A DNA stretch of 64,000 bases from Bacteroides cutis (GTDB taxonomy: Bacteria > Bacteroidota > Bacteroidia > Bacteroidales > Bacteroidaceae): the NCBI RefSeq assembly GCF_900241005.1, contig NZ_OEST01000007.1, positions 146,356 through 210,355 of the forward strand, in the 5' to 3' direction. Positions 44,273 to 54,403 of this stretch are shown here, one piece after another. The notes under the pieces are model-generated. The model was given only the letters and a program-made list of their open reading frames with translations, had not been told where the DNA came from and made no database searches. Within the stretch, counting starts at the first letter, position 1; each line of letters opens with the position of its first letter. A program made the position numbers and the translations under genes.

Positions 44273-45814
44273 ATGCAAAGTAGTTCCAACAAGACTATTG
44301 CTAAAAACACTTTGTTTCTTTATTTTCGCATGGCATTAGTAACCCTCGTAGGATTGTATTCTTCACGGGTGATATTGAATGCATTGGGTGTAGAAGATTA
44401 CGGTATATACAATGTTGCCGGTAGTGTAGTAGCCATGTTCGCTTTTTTAAATGGAGCTTTGGGAGGGGCTTCCTCTCGTTTCATAACTGTAGAATTAGGT
44501 AAAAGTAACGAAAGTAAAAATATTGAACTAATACGGTGTTTTACTACCACTAAAGCCATTCATGGTATTATGGCTCTGATCATTTTTATCATAGCCGAAA
44601 CTGTCGGTCTCTGGTTACTTTATAATAAATGTGAGATACCAGTAAATCGTATGGATGCGGCTTTGTGGGTATATCAGATATCGGTAATTACTGTAGTTCT
44701 TTCTATTACATTAGTACCCTTTCAGGCACTAATCATTGCCCATGAACATATGGCTATCTATGCGTATATTGGTATTATTGATGTAGTCTTAAAGTTACTT
44801 ATTTGTTATCTTATACAAATTTCTCCAATAGATAAATTGGTATTTTATGCATTTATGATACTTGTTGTACAGTGCTTGCTTTATCTGTTTAATCGCATTT
44901 ACTGCAAATTACATTTCAAAGAATGTATTGCCGGTTACTTTCTTGATAAAGAATATTTCAAACCTATATTAGGATTTACGGGATGGAATCTTTTGGGGAG
45001 TTTTTCCTCAATGGCTATAACTCATGCAGCAACAGTATTGATAAGCATCTTTTTTGGGCCGGCATTGGTTACAGCGCGTGCTATATCTGGACAAGTAAAA
45101 AGCCAGGTTGTGAATTTTATTATTAATTTTCGTACAGCCGTTAATCCGCAAATACTAAAGCGATATGCAAATGGTGAAGTGGAAAGTAGCAAAAGTCTAC
45201 TACTATTGTCTACTAATGTTTCTTTTTATCTGATGCTTGTCATTACTTTACCGCTTCTCTTTGAGACAGAATTAGTATTGAAATTATGGTTGAAAATAGT
45301 GCCACCTTATACTGTAGAATTTCTTCGTATCACTTTATTGGAAGTGCTTTTTATAGTGTATGATCTTTCCTTTTATATGATATTTCAAGCTAATGGAAGA
45401 TTGAGGGAGAATGCACTGATTTGTCCTGCTATGGATATTATAGCTTTTGCCATTGTTTTTGTCATTTATCAGATGGGAGGATCGGTACTGGCCATTGCTT
45501 GGGCTTTGCTGATATTAACCATTGTTCAAGGGATGGTTGTCAAACCTTGGCTTGCGGTTTGTTTGCATGGATATACATGGAGGGAGTTTACTGCTATTTT
45601 TGTCCGTAATGGTCTTGTATTGTTATGCTCATTGATATTTCCTTTACTTGTTGCATATGTAGGTGATGATACATTGTTTACGAGTTGTTTGATAATAATC
45701 GTATCTATTATTTCTGTGTTGGTTTCAGCCTATTCATTGGGTTTTAATAAAACTACTAGGCAGAATTTTAATGTTATGGCTACTACATTCATAAACAAAA
45801 TAATTCATAGATAA
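44273..45814 (+). CDS. wzx: Polysaccharide repeat-unit flippase (Wzx-type)
   Basis: Membrane exporter of the MOP superfamily that flips undecaprenyl-linked repeat units. Seen: the oligosaccharide-flippase start with KNTLFLYFRMALVTLVGLYS, a first helix followed by RVILNALGVEDYGIYNVAG, and GASSRFITVELGKS; about twelve to fourteen transmembrane segments; 513 residues. Its gene sits eight bases after the reductase and is followed by the decayed MBOAT gene. Confidence 0.92.
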   Translation: MQSSSNKTIAKNTLFLYFRMALVTLVGLYSSRVILNALGVEDYGIYNVAGSVVAMFAFLNGALGGASSRFITVELGKSNESKNIELIRCFTTTKAIHGIMALIIFIIAETVGLWLLYNKCEIPVNRMDAALWVYQISVITVVLSITLVPFQALIIAHEHMAIYAYIGIIDVVLKLLICYLIQISPIDKLVFYAFMILVVQCLLYLFNRIYCKLHFKECIAGYFLDKEYFKPILGFTGWNLLGSFSSMAITHAATVLISIFFGPALVTARAISGQVKSQVVNFIINFRTAVNPQILKRYANGEVESSKSLLLLSTNVSFYLMLVITLPLLFETELVLKLWLKIVPPYTVEFLRITLLEVLFIVYDLSFYMIFQANGRLRENALICPAMDIIAFAIVFVIYQMGGSVLAIAWALLILTIVQGMVVKPWLAVCLHGYTWREFTAIFVRNGLVLLCSLIFPLLVAYVGDDTLFTSCLIIIVSIISVLVSAYSLGFNKTTRQNFNVMATTFINKIIHR

Positions 45815-45816
45815 TC

Positions 45817-46445
45817 ATGCTTCTCAATTCTTTAGAATTCTTAATTTTCCTGCCTATTGTTTTTATTTTATATTGGTTTGTATTTAAATCATTGCGGTGG
45901 CAAAACTTGTTTATTGTTGTCAGTAGTTATGTGTTTTATGGTTGGTGGAATTGGCATTTTCTCTACATCCTTTTGTAGCTATTTATCGGGTATTACAATA
46001 CAATATGATAGGTAAAATTGGGGGGTATTCAAAGTGTTATGCTATACTGAATATTATTATAAACTTGTTTGTTCTTTGTATTTATAAGTATTATAATTTC
46101 TTTGCTGATAGTTTGATTGAAGCTTTCTCAAGTTTAGGTATAGAGCTAAATCTTAACTCTTTCAACATAGTACTTGTTGGAAACTGTTTTTATACTTTCC
46201 AGGTACTCAGCTTACGATTGATGTATATTGCAAGAAAATAGAACTACTAAAGATATAATCGTATTTTTTGTTTTTATTAGTATTAGTTAACGATCCTATT
46301 GAACGTGCTACTAACCTTTTACCATAATTTTTAAAGGAATGTGTATTTATATATTCTGCGGCTGTTGATGGTACAAAATAAATTCTTAGGGGGCTTTTTT
46401 ATTTTTACAATCCAAGCTTTTGTTATAATATTTATATAATAGGAT
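45817..46445 (+). pseudogene. MBOAT-family O-acyltransferase, decayed
   Basis: ATG directly after the flippase stop gives MLLNSLEFLIFLPIVFILYW and then SLRWQNLFIVVSSYVFYGWW and a stop. Other frames continue the family sequence: YNMIGKIGGYSKCYAILNII, FNIVLVGNCFYTFQVLS, ERATN-like ERATNLL remnants, and QNKFLGGFFIFTIQAFVII. At least three frameshifts and several stops are visible. AT-rich sequence to 46624 has no clear gene and may be further debris. MBOAT proteins include AlgI and DltB, which transfer acyl or D-alanyl groups across the membrane. Confidence 0.8.
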
Positions 46446-46624
46446 TAATATGCGATAATAGCTTGATTCTAAATAAAGATTATGGCGGTATTTATATGTT
46501 AATATATTTGATGATATATATTGAATATTTTTCTTGTTGTTTTTATAAGTATATTGCTTTATCGTTTATTGGAGTGATGGCTACCAAAGACGTTGCGCAA
46601 TTAACAGGTAGATAAAAGTTCTAT

Positions 46625-47779
46625 ATGAGAATAGGAATACTTACGCAACCGCTTCTAAATAATTATGGATGCCTTTTGCAGAATTATGCTCTGCAACAAG
46701 TTTTAAAGAAATTAGAATTTGATTCTATAACAATAGATCAAAAATCAGAAAAACATTCCATTTTGTATTTATTTCTTGGTAGATTGAAGGCGCAAGTTCT
46801 TCATTTATTGTTTCCATCAAAATATGGAAAGCCATTGTACATTCCTTCGGAAGAAGAAACAGCATTTATAGAAAAAAATACAAGGTCATTTATCGATCAT
46901 TATATATGCCGTACTTCAAAATGTGAAGGAACTGAAGATTTTATAAATGCTGTAGTCAATAATAATATTGATATACTAGTTGTTGGTAGCGATCAGTGTT
47001 GGAGACCATTATATAATAATTATTTGGATGATATGTTTCTACGATTTGCAGAACATCTTCCAATTAAGAAAAGAATTGCTTATGCTGCATCATTTGGTAC
47101 GGATGTATGGGAATATAAGGAATCTCTTACTGAAAAATGTGCAAAATTAGTAAAAAAATTTGATATTGTTACAGTTCGAGAAGATAGTGGCGTAAAGCTT
47201 TGTAAGGAGTATTTATGCGTGAATGCTTTCCATGTTTTAGATCCGACCATGCTTTTACAAAGGGAAGATTATTTGGAAATCTTAGAAAAATCGAATACTC
47301 CAAAGTCTAATGGTAATCTTTTTGATTATATTCTTGATCCTAATCCAATAAAACAACAATTTGTAAAAAATGTTGCTAGTAGAGTTAGCTTACAATCCTT
47401 CCATGTGTTACCTAAATATAATGAAGATTATAGAACAAGGGAGAATGTAAAAAAACATCTGGAAGAGTGTGCTTATCCTTCACCTTTGACTTGGCTAGCA
47501 GCATTTAGGGATTCTAAAATGACAATTGTAGATTCCTTCCATGGAATGGTCTTTAGCATAATATTTAATGTTCCATTTTGGGTAATAGGAAATTCTGAAA
47601 GAGGAATGTCGCGATTCGTATCTCTATTAAAAATTTTTGGACTTGAAGATAGATTAATAAGTATAAATGATTTAAATTCTATGGATTTAAATAGGTCAAT
47701 TGATTGGGAGTATGTCAATAATATTTTATCAATAAAAAGGAGAGATTCATATCAAATTTTGGAAAATGCTTTGAAATAA
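46625..47779 (+). CDS. Polysaccharide pyruvyl transferase family protein
   Basis: Predicted to add a pyruvate ketal, or a related group, to a capsule sugar. Seen: MRIGILTQPLLNNYGCLLQN with the family start, VVGSDQCWRP near 117, IAYAASFGTDVWEY near 145, FDIVTVREDSG near 178, VLDPTMLL near 204, and DSFHGMVFSIIF near 298. It is 384 residues, a normal length. Very AT-rich coding sequence compared with wecB just after it. Confidence 0.87.
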   Translation: MRIGILTQPLLNNYGCLLQNYALQQVLKKLEFDSITIDQKSEKHSILYLFLGRLKAQVLHLLFPSKYGKPLYIPSEEETAFIEKNTRSFIDHYICRTSKCEGTEDFINAVVNNNIDILVVGSDQCWRPLYNNYLDDMFLRFAEHLPIKKRIAYAASFGTDVWEYKESLTEKCAKLVKKFDIVTVREDSGVKLCKEYLCVNAFHVLDPTMLLQREDYLEILEKSNTPKSNGNLFDYILDPNPIKQQFVKNVASRVSLQSFHVLPKYNEDYRTRENVKKHLEECAYPSPLTWLAAFRDSKMTIVDSFHGMVFSIIFNVPFWVIGNSERGMSRFVSLLKIFGLEDRLISINDLNSMDLNRSIDWEYVNNILSIKRRDSYQILENALK

Positions 47780-47823
47780 AACTTATTATTTACCCTAAAT
47801 TACGAATAAAACTATTTAATAAT

Positions 47824-48996
47824 ATGAAATCAATTATGTTGGTTTTTGGCACTCGTCCAGAAGCCATTAAGATGTGTCCACTGGTCAAAGAGTTTCAGAA
47901 ATACCCAGATGAATTTAAAACTGTAGTTTGTGTAACAGGTCAGCATCGTGAAATGCTCGATCAGGTGCTTACTATCTTTGATGTGAAGCCTGATTACGAC
48001 CTCAATATCATGAAGCATGGTCAGGATTTGACAGACGTTACTACACGTATCCTTATAGGTCTTCGTGATGTGTTCAAAGAGTGCTGTCCTGATGTGGTGC
48101 TCGTTCATGGGGACACCACCACATCTACCGCAGGTGCACTTGCTGCATTCTATGCTCAAATTGTAGTTGGGCACGTGGAGGCAGGTCTTCGCACACATGA
48201 CCTCTATTCTCCATGGCCAGAGGAGATGAACCGTCAGGTAACAGGTCGTATTGCAAATTACAATTTTGCTCCAACTCCTCTTTCGGAAAAAAATTTGAAG
48301 GATGAGAATGTTCATGGTGAAATCTTCGTAACCGGTAACACTGTTATTGATGCTCTCCACATGGTCGTTGAGAAACTCAAGACTGATGATGTATTTCGCG
48401 CAGAGCAGGATGATGTACTTATTAAGGCTGGGTATGACGTAAATCGTCTTGCTAATGGCAAGAAACTTGTCTTGATTACTGGTCATAGACGTGAGAACTT
48501 TGGCGATGGCTTCATTCGCATGGTAACTGCCATGAAGGATCTCTCAGAGAAATATCCTGAGGTAGACTTTGTGTACCCAATGCACTTGAATCCAAACGTA
48601 CGTAAGCCCATCCATGAAGTATTTGGCGAGGATATCACTCGTCAAAACTTCTTCTTCATCGAGCCTTTACAGTACCTTGAGTTCGTTCACTTGATGAGCA
48701 AGGCTAATATTGTGCTTACCGATTCAGGTGGTATCCAGGAGGAGGCTCCAGGTTTGGGCAAGCCTGTACTCGTAATGCGTGACACTACAGAGCGTCCAGA
48801 GGCACTTGTAAGCGGTACCGTACATCTTGTTGGTACTGATTACGACAAGATTTTAAATGAGGTAAGTACACTACTCGATAATGTAGTTGCCTATGAGAAG
48901 ATGAGTAAGGCTGTCAACCCTTATGGTGATGGTAAAGCTTGTTCCCGTATTGTTGCGGCTCTCAATGGGAAAAATCCCGCTCCTTACGGAAAATAA
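47824..48996 (+). CDS. wecB: UDP-N-acetylglucosamine 2-epimerase, non-hydrolysing
   Basis: Cytoplasmic enzyme making UDP-ManNAc from UDP-GlcNAc. Seen: VFGTRPEAIKMCPLV near residue 6, VTGQHREMLDQ near 38, GDTTTSTAGALAAFY near 96, GHVEAGLRTHD near 115, PEEMNRQVTGRIA, and DSGGIQEEAPGLGKPVLVMRDTTERPE near 299. It is 390 residues. The product could be oxidised by the dehydrogenase near the end of the locus. Codon choice (many CTC, GGT, CGT) differs from both AT-rich neighbours. Confidence 0.96.
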   Translation: MKSIMLVFGTRPEAIKMCPLVKEFQKYPDEFKTVVCVTGQHREMLDQVLTIFDVKPDYDLNIMKHGQDLTDVTTRILIGLRDVFKECCPDVVLVHGDTTTSTAGALAAFYAQIVVGHVEAGLRTHDLYSPWPEEMNRQVTGRIANYNFAPTPLSEKNLKDENVHGEIFVTGNTVIDALHMVVEKLKTDDVFRAEQDDVLIKAGYDVNRLANGKKLVLITGHRRENFGDGFIRMVTAMKDLSEKYPEVDFVYPMHLNPNVRKPIHEVFGEDITRQNFFFIEPLQYLEFVHLMSKANIVLTDSGGIQEEAPGLGKPVLVMRDTTERPEALVSGTVHLVGTDYDKILNEVSTLLDNVVAYEKMSKAVNPYGDGKACSRIVAALNGKNPAPYGK

Positions 48997-49003
48997 TATT
49001 GAC

Positions 49004-49984
49004 ATGAACATAATGCCAACTATATCAATAATTGTACCTGTATATAAAGCTGAAAACTATATACAAACCTGTGTAGAAAGTATTCTCAAACAAACTTATG
49101 AGGACTTTGAACTCCTGTTAGTTGATGATGGTACTCCGGATTTTAGTGGAATTATTTGCGATAAGTTAGCAAAAACAGATGTAAGGATAAAAGTATTCCA
49201 TAAAGAAAACGGAGGTGTGAGTTCTGCTCGGAATTACGGAATTTCTCATGCAAAGGGGAAATGGATTTGTTTTATTGACAGTGATGATTATATTGATGAA
49301 ACATATCTTGAGAATTTTATGATTGCAGAAGAATCTTCGGATTTTATCCTTCAGGGATATAAGAAAATATACCATGAAAGGATTCTCTCACAAGTAAATT
49401 TTGAAGGATTTGAGAGTCATGATTTTGATAAAATTTTGGCTTTTTCGGAGAGCAATCATATTATAAATTCCCCTTGTTTTAAACTGTATAAATTGTCTGT
49501 AATCAAAGAAAATGAATTACAATTTGATCCTAATATTTCGTATGGTGAGGATCATTTATTTTCGTTGTCTTATGTAATTTGTATTAATAGAATAACTTAT
49601 TCAAGGGGAGATGGATACAACTACCTCATAACAGATTCTGAGTCTCTTACAAGAAGAGTAGTTCCTTATTTTCAGATGATATATTACATTGAAAAGGCAG
49701 AAGAAAAGTCTACATTAATTTTAAGTAAGTGTCATAGTGTTATATTAGAAGAAGTATTTCGTACAACGTATATGGACAATGTTTTTCGGGCTTATAGGTA
49801 TTTTTTTGCATCGGATAATACGCTTGATGATTATAAAGCCTTTGTAACAAGACTGAATGTTAATAATTTGAATATTAAAGGTATATTCTGGAAAAGGAAG
49901 ATTGCTTTTATTATACAAAAATATTTACCGATCCATTTTTCCTATAGGTTATTTAAAATATTTAAAGATCTTAGTTTTCTTTAG
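49004..49984 (+). CDS. Glycosyltransferase family 2
   Basis: GT-A fold glycosyltransferase. Seen: TISIIVPVYKAENYIQTCVE, QTYEDFELLLVDDGTPDFSG, KVFHKENGGVSSARNYGI, and the metal-binding WICFIDSDDYIDE near 90. Start: the ATG I use follows the wecB stop by seven bases; an upstream in-frame start would lie inside wecB. It is 326 residues with a C-terminal helical part and no transmembrane segment. Donor and acceptor sugars unknown. Confidence 0.9.
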   Translation: MNIMPTISIIVPVYKAENYIQTCVESILKQTYEDFELLLVDDGTPDFSGIICDKLAKTDVRIKVFHKENGGVSSARNYGISHAKGKWICFIDSDDYIDETYLENFMIAEESSDFILQGYKKIYHERILSQVNFEGFESHDFDKILAFSESNHIINSPCFKLYKLSVIKENELQFDPNISYGEDHLFSLSYVICINRITYSRGDGYNYLITDSESLTRRVVPYFQMIYYIEKAEEKSTLILSKCHSVILEEVFRTTYMDNVFRAYRYFFASDNTLDDYKAFVTRLNVNNLNIKGIFWKRKIAFIIQKYLPIHFSYRLFKIFKDLSFL

Positions 49985-49992
49985 ATTATCGA

Positions 49993-51195
49993 ATGAGGAA
50001 AACAATAGCGTTCCTTTGTGTTTTTATGTACTTTGCATCTCCATACAGAGTGTTTGGTCATGCGATGCCGGAGGTTATTGGATTAATTGCAATAATACTA
50101 CAATTAGTTCAATCCCATAAGGTTAGCGTATTAACAGGTTATAGAGTTTTCATGCTGTATATGCTATTTATACCTCCAATTGTTAGTTTTATTACAGGTC
50201 TTCCTGGTAATTATTTAACATCTTTCTTTCCGGTAAGTCTTCTGTTTTATACGGTAGCCTTTTACGTGCTATTACCCAATGTGGATATGAACTATGTGTT
50301 AAAATATTACAAATATTTAGTGTATATATCAGTAGGACTATTTGTAATACAGGAATTGAGCTATTACTCAATAGGTACAAGACCAACGTTATATTTACCA
50401 TTAGAGATGTATTATGAAGGTTTTTCACTTGGTGAATTCACTGCATCTAGGGCATTTATGGAACGTTCATCTTCGTTTTTTCTTGAACCAGCACATTTCG
50501 CACAATATATATTACCTTATTATTGTTTGACAGTATTTAAAACTATCAAAGAGAAGGCACTTTCTAAGGAGTTTATGGTTTTAACATTAACTCTTCTTTC
50601 TTTACAATCAGGAAGTGGTTATGTGGGCTTTATGGCAATATATGGATCTGTTCTACTTCTAAAAGGATATGTACCAATTAAAGTCAAGTTCGCTATATTG
50701 TCAGTAATTGTATGTGTGTTAATTATAGTTGTCGTATTCTTTATCAATAATCCTTTTATTTTGGACATTTTGTTGCGATTAAATGAAGTTACTTCGCTGG
50801 AAGTATCGGCATATGGGAGTCAGTCAGGTTTTTTGAGAATCTGGCGTGGATATTTTATTTATGATAATCTGGCTCCAATTTATAAAATATTGGGAGTAGG
50901 AACAGGATCATTCGAGTATGTTTCAAGCTTGATTTATATACCAGGTTCTCGGTTTGAAGGTAGTTTTTTTAATGGTATACAGACATTGCTGGTATCTGGT
51001 GGTGTTATTGGGACTGTATTGTTTTTTAGGTTTATCTATATAATTAGTAAAAGAATGAGTAGAGAGGGGGGGATTATTATTATATGTATGATTTCATTGT
51101 TCTTTGTTGAAAATATGATGTTTACTCCCAAAATGTTTTTATTCATTTTAATTGCGTTTGCTGTTTCGAGTAACTACCGACATGTATCTATTTAA
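49993..51195 (+). CDS. wzy: Polysaccharide polymerase (Wzy-type)
   Basis: Integral membrane protein of about ten to twelve segments, the expected polymerase of a Wzy-dependent capsule. Seen: signal-like first helix, FMERSSSFFLEPAHFAQYIL near residue 155 (a frequent Wzy loop motif), SLQSGSGYVGFMAIY near 210, GVGTGSFEYVSS in a large outer loop. It is 400 residues. Sequence similarity among Wzy proteins is low, so the name rests on topology, motif and locus position. There is one flippase and one polymerase in the locus, which fits. Confidence 0.82.
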   Translation: MRKTIAFLCVFMYFASPYRVFGHAMPEVIGLIAIILQLVQSHKVSVLTGYRVFMLYMLFIPPIVSFITGLPGNYLTSFFPVSLLFYTVAFYVLLPNVDMNYVLKYYKYLVYISVGLFVIQELSYYSIGTRPTLYLPLEMYYEGFSLGEFTASRAFMERSSSFFLEPAHFAQYILPYYCLTVFKTIKEKALSKEFMVLTLTLLSLQSGSGYVGFMAIYGSVLLLKGYVPIKVKFAILSVIVCVLIIVVVFFINNPFILDILLRLNEVTSLEVSAYGSQSGFLRIWRGYFIYDNLAPIYKILGVGTGSFEYVSSLIYIPGSRFEGSFFNGIQTLLVSGGVIGTVLFFRFIYIISKRMSREGGIIIICMISLFFVENMMFTPKMFLFILIAFAVSSNYRHVSI

Positions 51196-51260
51196 AAAAA
51201 TATTAGAGCATTTGTCTATATTATTGACAATTCATAAATATAAAATTAAATATTCAAAAT

Positions 51261-53270
51261 ATGAAAGCATTGATTTTGAACAGTGGTCTTGGTAGCCGTA
51301 TGGGTGCTATTACCAACGAGCATCCTAAGTGTATGACAGAAGTGTCTTATCGCAATACAATTCTGAGTCGCCAGCTTCGTCAGTTAGTTATTTTTGGAAT
51401 TGAGGAAGTTATTATTACAACTGGTTACTATGACAAGGTGCTCGTTGACTATTGCAACGCTCTGCATCTTCCTCTCAAGTTCACATTTGTGAACAATCCT
51501 GCTTACGACAAGACTAATTACATCTATAGCATCTATTGTGCTAAAGAGCAACTAAAGGATGAGGATATCATCTTGATGCATGGTGATCTCGTTTTTGAGA
51601 ACTTGGTAATGGAGACTGTTATGGATTCTGCAAAGAGTTGTATGGTGGTTAGCAGCACGTTGCCACTTCCAGAGAAGGATTTCAAGGCTGTTGTAAACAA
51701 TGGCAAGATAGAGAAAGTGGGTATCGAGTTCTTTGATTATGCAGTAGCAGCTCAGCCACTCTATAAGATTCTCAAGGAAGATTGGAATGTATGGCTCGAG
51801 AACATTGAGAAGTTCTGCGAGAATAACAACCGTAAGGTTTATGCTGAAAATGCTTTCAATGAGGTATCTGATGAGTGTAACATCTATACATGTGATATAA
51901 AGGATATGCTTTGCTCTGAGATTGACACTCCAGAGGATTTGGAGCGTGTATCTGTAGCACTCAAGGAAGTAAATGAACGCACTGTTTACATGTGCTTCTC
52001 TACAGAATACATCCATTCTGGACATGTGGCTATCATTAATAAAGCTAAGCGCCTTGGTCGCCTGATTATTGGTGTACTTTCCGATGAGGCTGTATCAAGT
52101 TACAAACGTTACCCGCTTATTCCATTCGATGAGCGCAAACAGTTGATGGAGAATATTACTGGTGTTGAGCGAGTGGTTGAGCAGAAGAATCTCTCTTATA
52201 CAGAGAATCTTCGTGAGCTGAAGCCTACATACGTTGTTCATGGTGACGATTGGTGCGAGGGTTTCCAGAAGCCTATTCGTCAGGAGGTTTGTGAAGTACT
52301 TGCTGAATATGGTGGCAAGCTCGTTGAATATCCTTATTCTAAGGATGTCAAATATGACACACTTGATGCTAATCATCGTGCAGAACTTTCTATACCTGAT
52401 ATTCGTAGAAGCCGTCTTCGCAAGGTTATCGAGATGAAGGGTCTTGTTACTGCACTGGAGGCTCACTCTGGTATTACAGGTTTGATCTGTGAGAAGACAA
52501 CTGTTCTTCAGGACGGTAAGACATATCAGTTTGATGCAATGTGGGTATCCTCACTTTGCGACTCTACATCAAAGGGTAAGCCAGATATTGAGCTCGTGGA
52601 TATGACATCACGTTTCCGTACGATTGATGATATCATGGAAGTTACCACTAAGCCTATAATTTTTGATGGTGATACGGGTGGTTTGACAGAACACTTTGTA
52701 TATACTGTGCGTACTCTCGAACGTATGGGGGTTTCTATGATTATTATTGAGGATAAGACTGGCTTGAAGAAGAATTCTCTCTTCGGTACTGAGGTGAAAC
52801 AGACTCAGGATACTATTGAGAACTTCTGCGCAAAGCTCCAAGCAGGTAAGAAGGCTCAGAAAACTAAGGAATTCATGATTTGTGCTCGTATTGAGTCACT
52901 TATCCTTGAACAAGGTATGGAAGATGCATTGAACCGTGCATTTGCTTTTGTTGGTGCAGGTGCTGATGCCATCATGATTCACTCTCGAAAGAAAGATCCT
53001 TCAGAAATCTTCGAGTTCATTGAAAAGTTCCGTGCTCAAGATAAAAATACACCAATAGTTCTCGTTCCTACATCATTCAATACTGTTACAGAAGAAGAAT
53101 TCAAGGCACGGGGTGCTAACGTAATTATTTACGCTAATCAATTGACACGTACAGGATTTCCTGCAATGCAGAATGCTGCTCGCACTATCCTCGAAAATCA
53201 CCGTGCTAAGGAGTGTGACGATATGTGTATGAGTATCAAGGAAATTATTAACCTCATCCCTGAAGAATAA
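51261..53270 (+). CDS. aepX: Trifunctional: nucleotidyltransferase + cytidylyltransferase-like + PEP mutase
   Basis: Three domains in 669 residues. Residues about 1-230: NTP-transferase of the LicC/PntC type (SGLGSRMGAITNEHPKCM, MHGDLVF), which in known systems activates phosphonates as CMP derivatives. About 235-370: RfaE/TagD-like cytidylyltransferase (STEYIHSGHVAIINKAKRLG, PFDERKQLMENI, YVVHGDDW). About 380-669: phosphoenolpyruvate mutase with FDGDTGGLTEHF, the diagnostic EDKTGLKKNSLFG and MIHSRKKDP, making the C-P bond of phosphonopyruvate. First gene of the phosphonate cassette; the next gene begins two bases after its stop. Confidence 0.94.
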   Translation: MKALILNSGLGSRMGAITNEHPKCMTEVSYRNTILSRQLRQLVIFGIEEVIITTGYYDKVLVDYCNALHLPLKFTFVNNPAYDKTNYIYSIYCAKEQLKDEDIILMHGDLVFENLVMETVMDSAKSCMVVSSTLPLPEKDFKAVVNNGKIEKVGIEFFDYAVAAQPLYKILKEDWNVWLENIEKFCENNNRKVYAENAFNEVSDECNIYTCDIKDMLCSEIDTPEDLERVSVALKEVNERTVYMCFSTEYIHSGHVAIINKAKRLGRLIIGVLSDEAVSSYKRYPLIPFDERKQLMENITGVERVVEQKNLSYTENLRELKPTYVVHGDDWCEGFQKPIRQEVCEVLAEYGGKLVEYPYSKDVKYDTLDANHRAELSIPDIRRSRLRKVIEMKGLVTALEAHSGITGLICEKTTVLQDGKTYQFDAMWVSSLCDSTSKGKPDIELVDMTSRFRTIDDIMEVTTKPIIFDGDTGGLTEHFVYTVRTLERMGVSMIIIEDKTGLKKNSLFGTEVKQTQDTIENFCAKLQAGKKAQKTKEFMICARIESLILEQGMEDALNRAFAFVGAGADAIMIHSRKKDPSEIFEFIEKFRAQDKNTPIVLVPTSFNTVTEEEFKARGANVIIYANQLTRTGFPAMQNAARTILENHRAKECDDMCMSIKEIINLIPEE

Positions 53271-53272
53271 TC

Positions 53273-54397
53273 ATGATTTCTCCAAAGTTTTTTATTGAGA
53301 CCCTCAAGTCTTATGATATAGATTTCTATGCAGGAGTTCCTGATTCTCTGCTCAAGAATATTTGTGCTTACATTGCTGACAATATGGATGCTCAGCACAA
53401 TATCATTGCAGCCAATGAAGGCGCTGCTGTTGGTTTGGCTGCAGGTTACCATTTGGCTACAGGCAAGGCTGGTGTTGTTTACATGCAAAACTCAGGTGAG
53501 GGCAACATAATCAATCCTCTTGCATCGTTAACAGATAAAGAAGTTTATAATATTCCTGTACTTCTTCTCATTGGCTGGAGAGGTCGTCCAGGTGTGCGTG
53601 ATGAACCACAGCACGTTAAGCAAGGTAAGGTCACCACTGGTATTCTCAATACCATGGGCATCAACTATGATGTGCTCAGTACTGATGAGGAGAAGGCTGC
53701 TAAGCAGATTGCTATTGCAGTAGAGGCACTTAAGAATAATGAGGTGTATGCCCTCGTTATTGAAAAGGGAACTTTTGAGGATTACAAGCTTCAGAGTGTT
53801 GAGATAAATGACCTCACAATGACTCGTGAAAGCGCTATCCAGGCAGTTGCAGCTGCTCTTGGTGAAAAGGATGCTATTGTATCTACAACTGGCATGATCT
53901 CTCGCGAACTTTTTGAGTATCGTGCTAACAATGGAGAGTCTCACAATCGTGACTTTCTTACTGTAGGTTCTATGGGACATGCTTCTCAGATAGCACTCGG
54001 CATCGCTATGCAGAAGACTGATCGCACTATCTGGTGCTTTGATGGTGATGGTGCTATAATCATGCACATGGGGTCTATGGCCATTGTAGCCAGCAAAGAA
54101 CCAAGGAACTTCGTACACGTTGTATTCAACAATGGTGCTCATGATTCTGTAGGTGGACAGCCAACAGTAGGTTTGAAAATTAATTTTCCATGCATTGCTC
54201 GTGGTGTTGGCTACAAGCACACCTTTAGTGTAAGTACAATGAAGGATCTCGAACAGATTCTCGAAGACGTGAAGAAAACAGAAGGTCCAACTCTCCTTGA
54301 AGTTAAGGTAAAGAAGGGTAATCGCAAGAATCTTGGTCGTCCAACAACTACTCCCGTTCAGAATAAGGAGGCATTGATGGATTTCTTAAGCAAATAA
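53273..54397 (+). CDS. aepY: Phosphonopyruvate decarboxylase
   Basis: TPP enzyme that decarboxylates phosphonopyruvate to phosphonoacetaldehyde, pulling the unfavourable PEP mutase reaction forward. Seen: YAGVPDSLLKNICAYIAD near residue 18, ANEGAAVGLAAGYHLATGK near 44, VYMQNSGEGNIINPLASL near 69, and the TPP-binding CFDGDGAIIMHMGSMA near 254 with NNGAHDSVGGQPT. It is 374 residues, usual for the family. Confidence 0.95.
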   Translation: MISPKFFIETLKSYDIDFYAGVPDSLLKNICAYIADNMDAQHNIIAANEGAAVGLAAGYHLATGKAGVVYMQNSGEGNIINPLASLTDKEVYNIPVLLLIGWRGRPGVRDEPQHVKQGKVTTGILNTMGINYDVLSTDEEKAAKQIAIAVEALKNNEVYALVIEKGTFEDYKLQSVEINDLTMTRESAIQAVAAALGEKDAIVSTTGMISRELFEYRANNGESHNRDFLTVGSMGHASQIALGIAMQKTDRTIWCFDGDGAIIMHMGSMAIVASKEPRNFVHVVFNNGAHDSVGGQPTVGLKINFPCIARGVGYKHTFSVSTMKDLEQILEDVKKTEGPTLLEVKVKKGNRKNLGRPTTTPVQNKEALMDFLSK

Positions 54398-54403
54398 TCA
54401 GAT

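Noticed and set aside
53528..54220. A 230-codon minus-strand frame opposite aepY
   Set aside because: Shadow of a gene with clear TPP-enzyme motifs.
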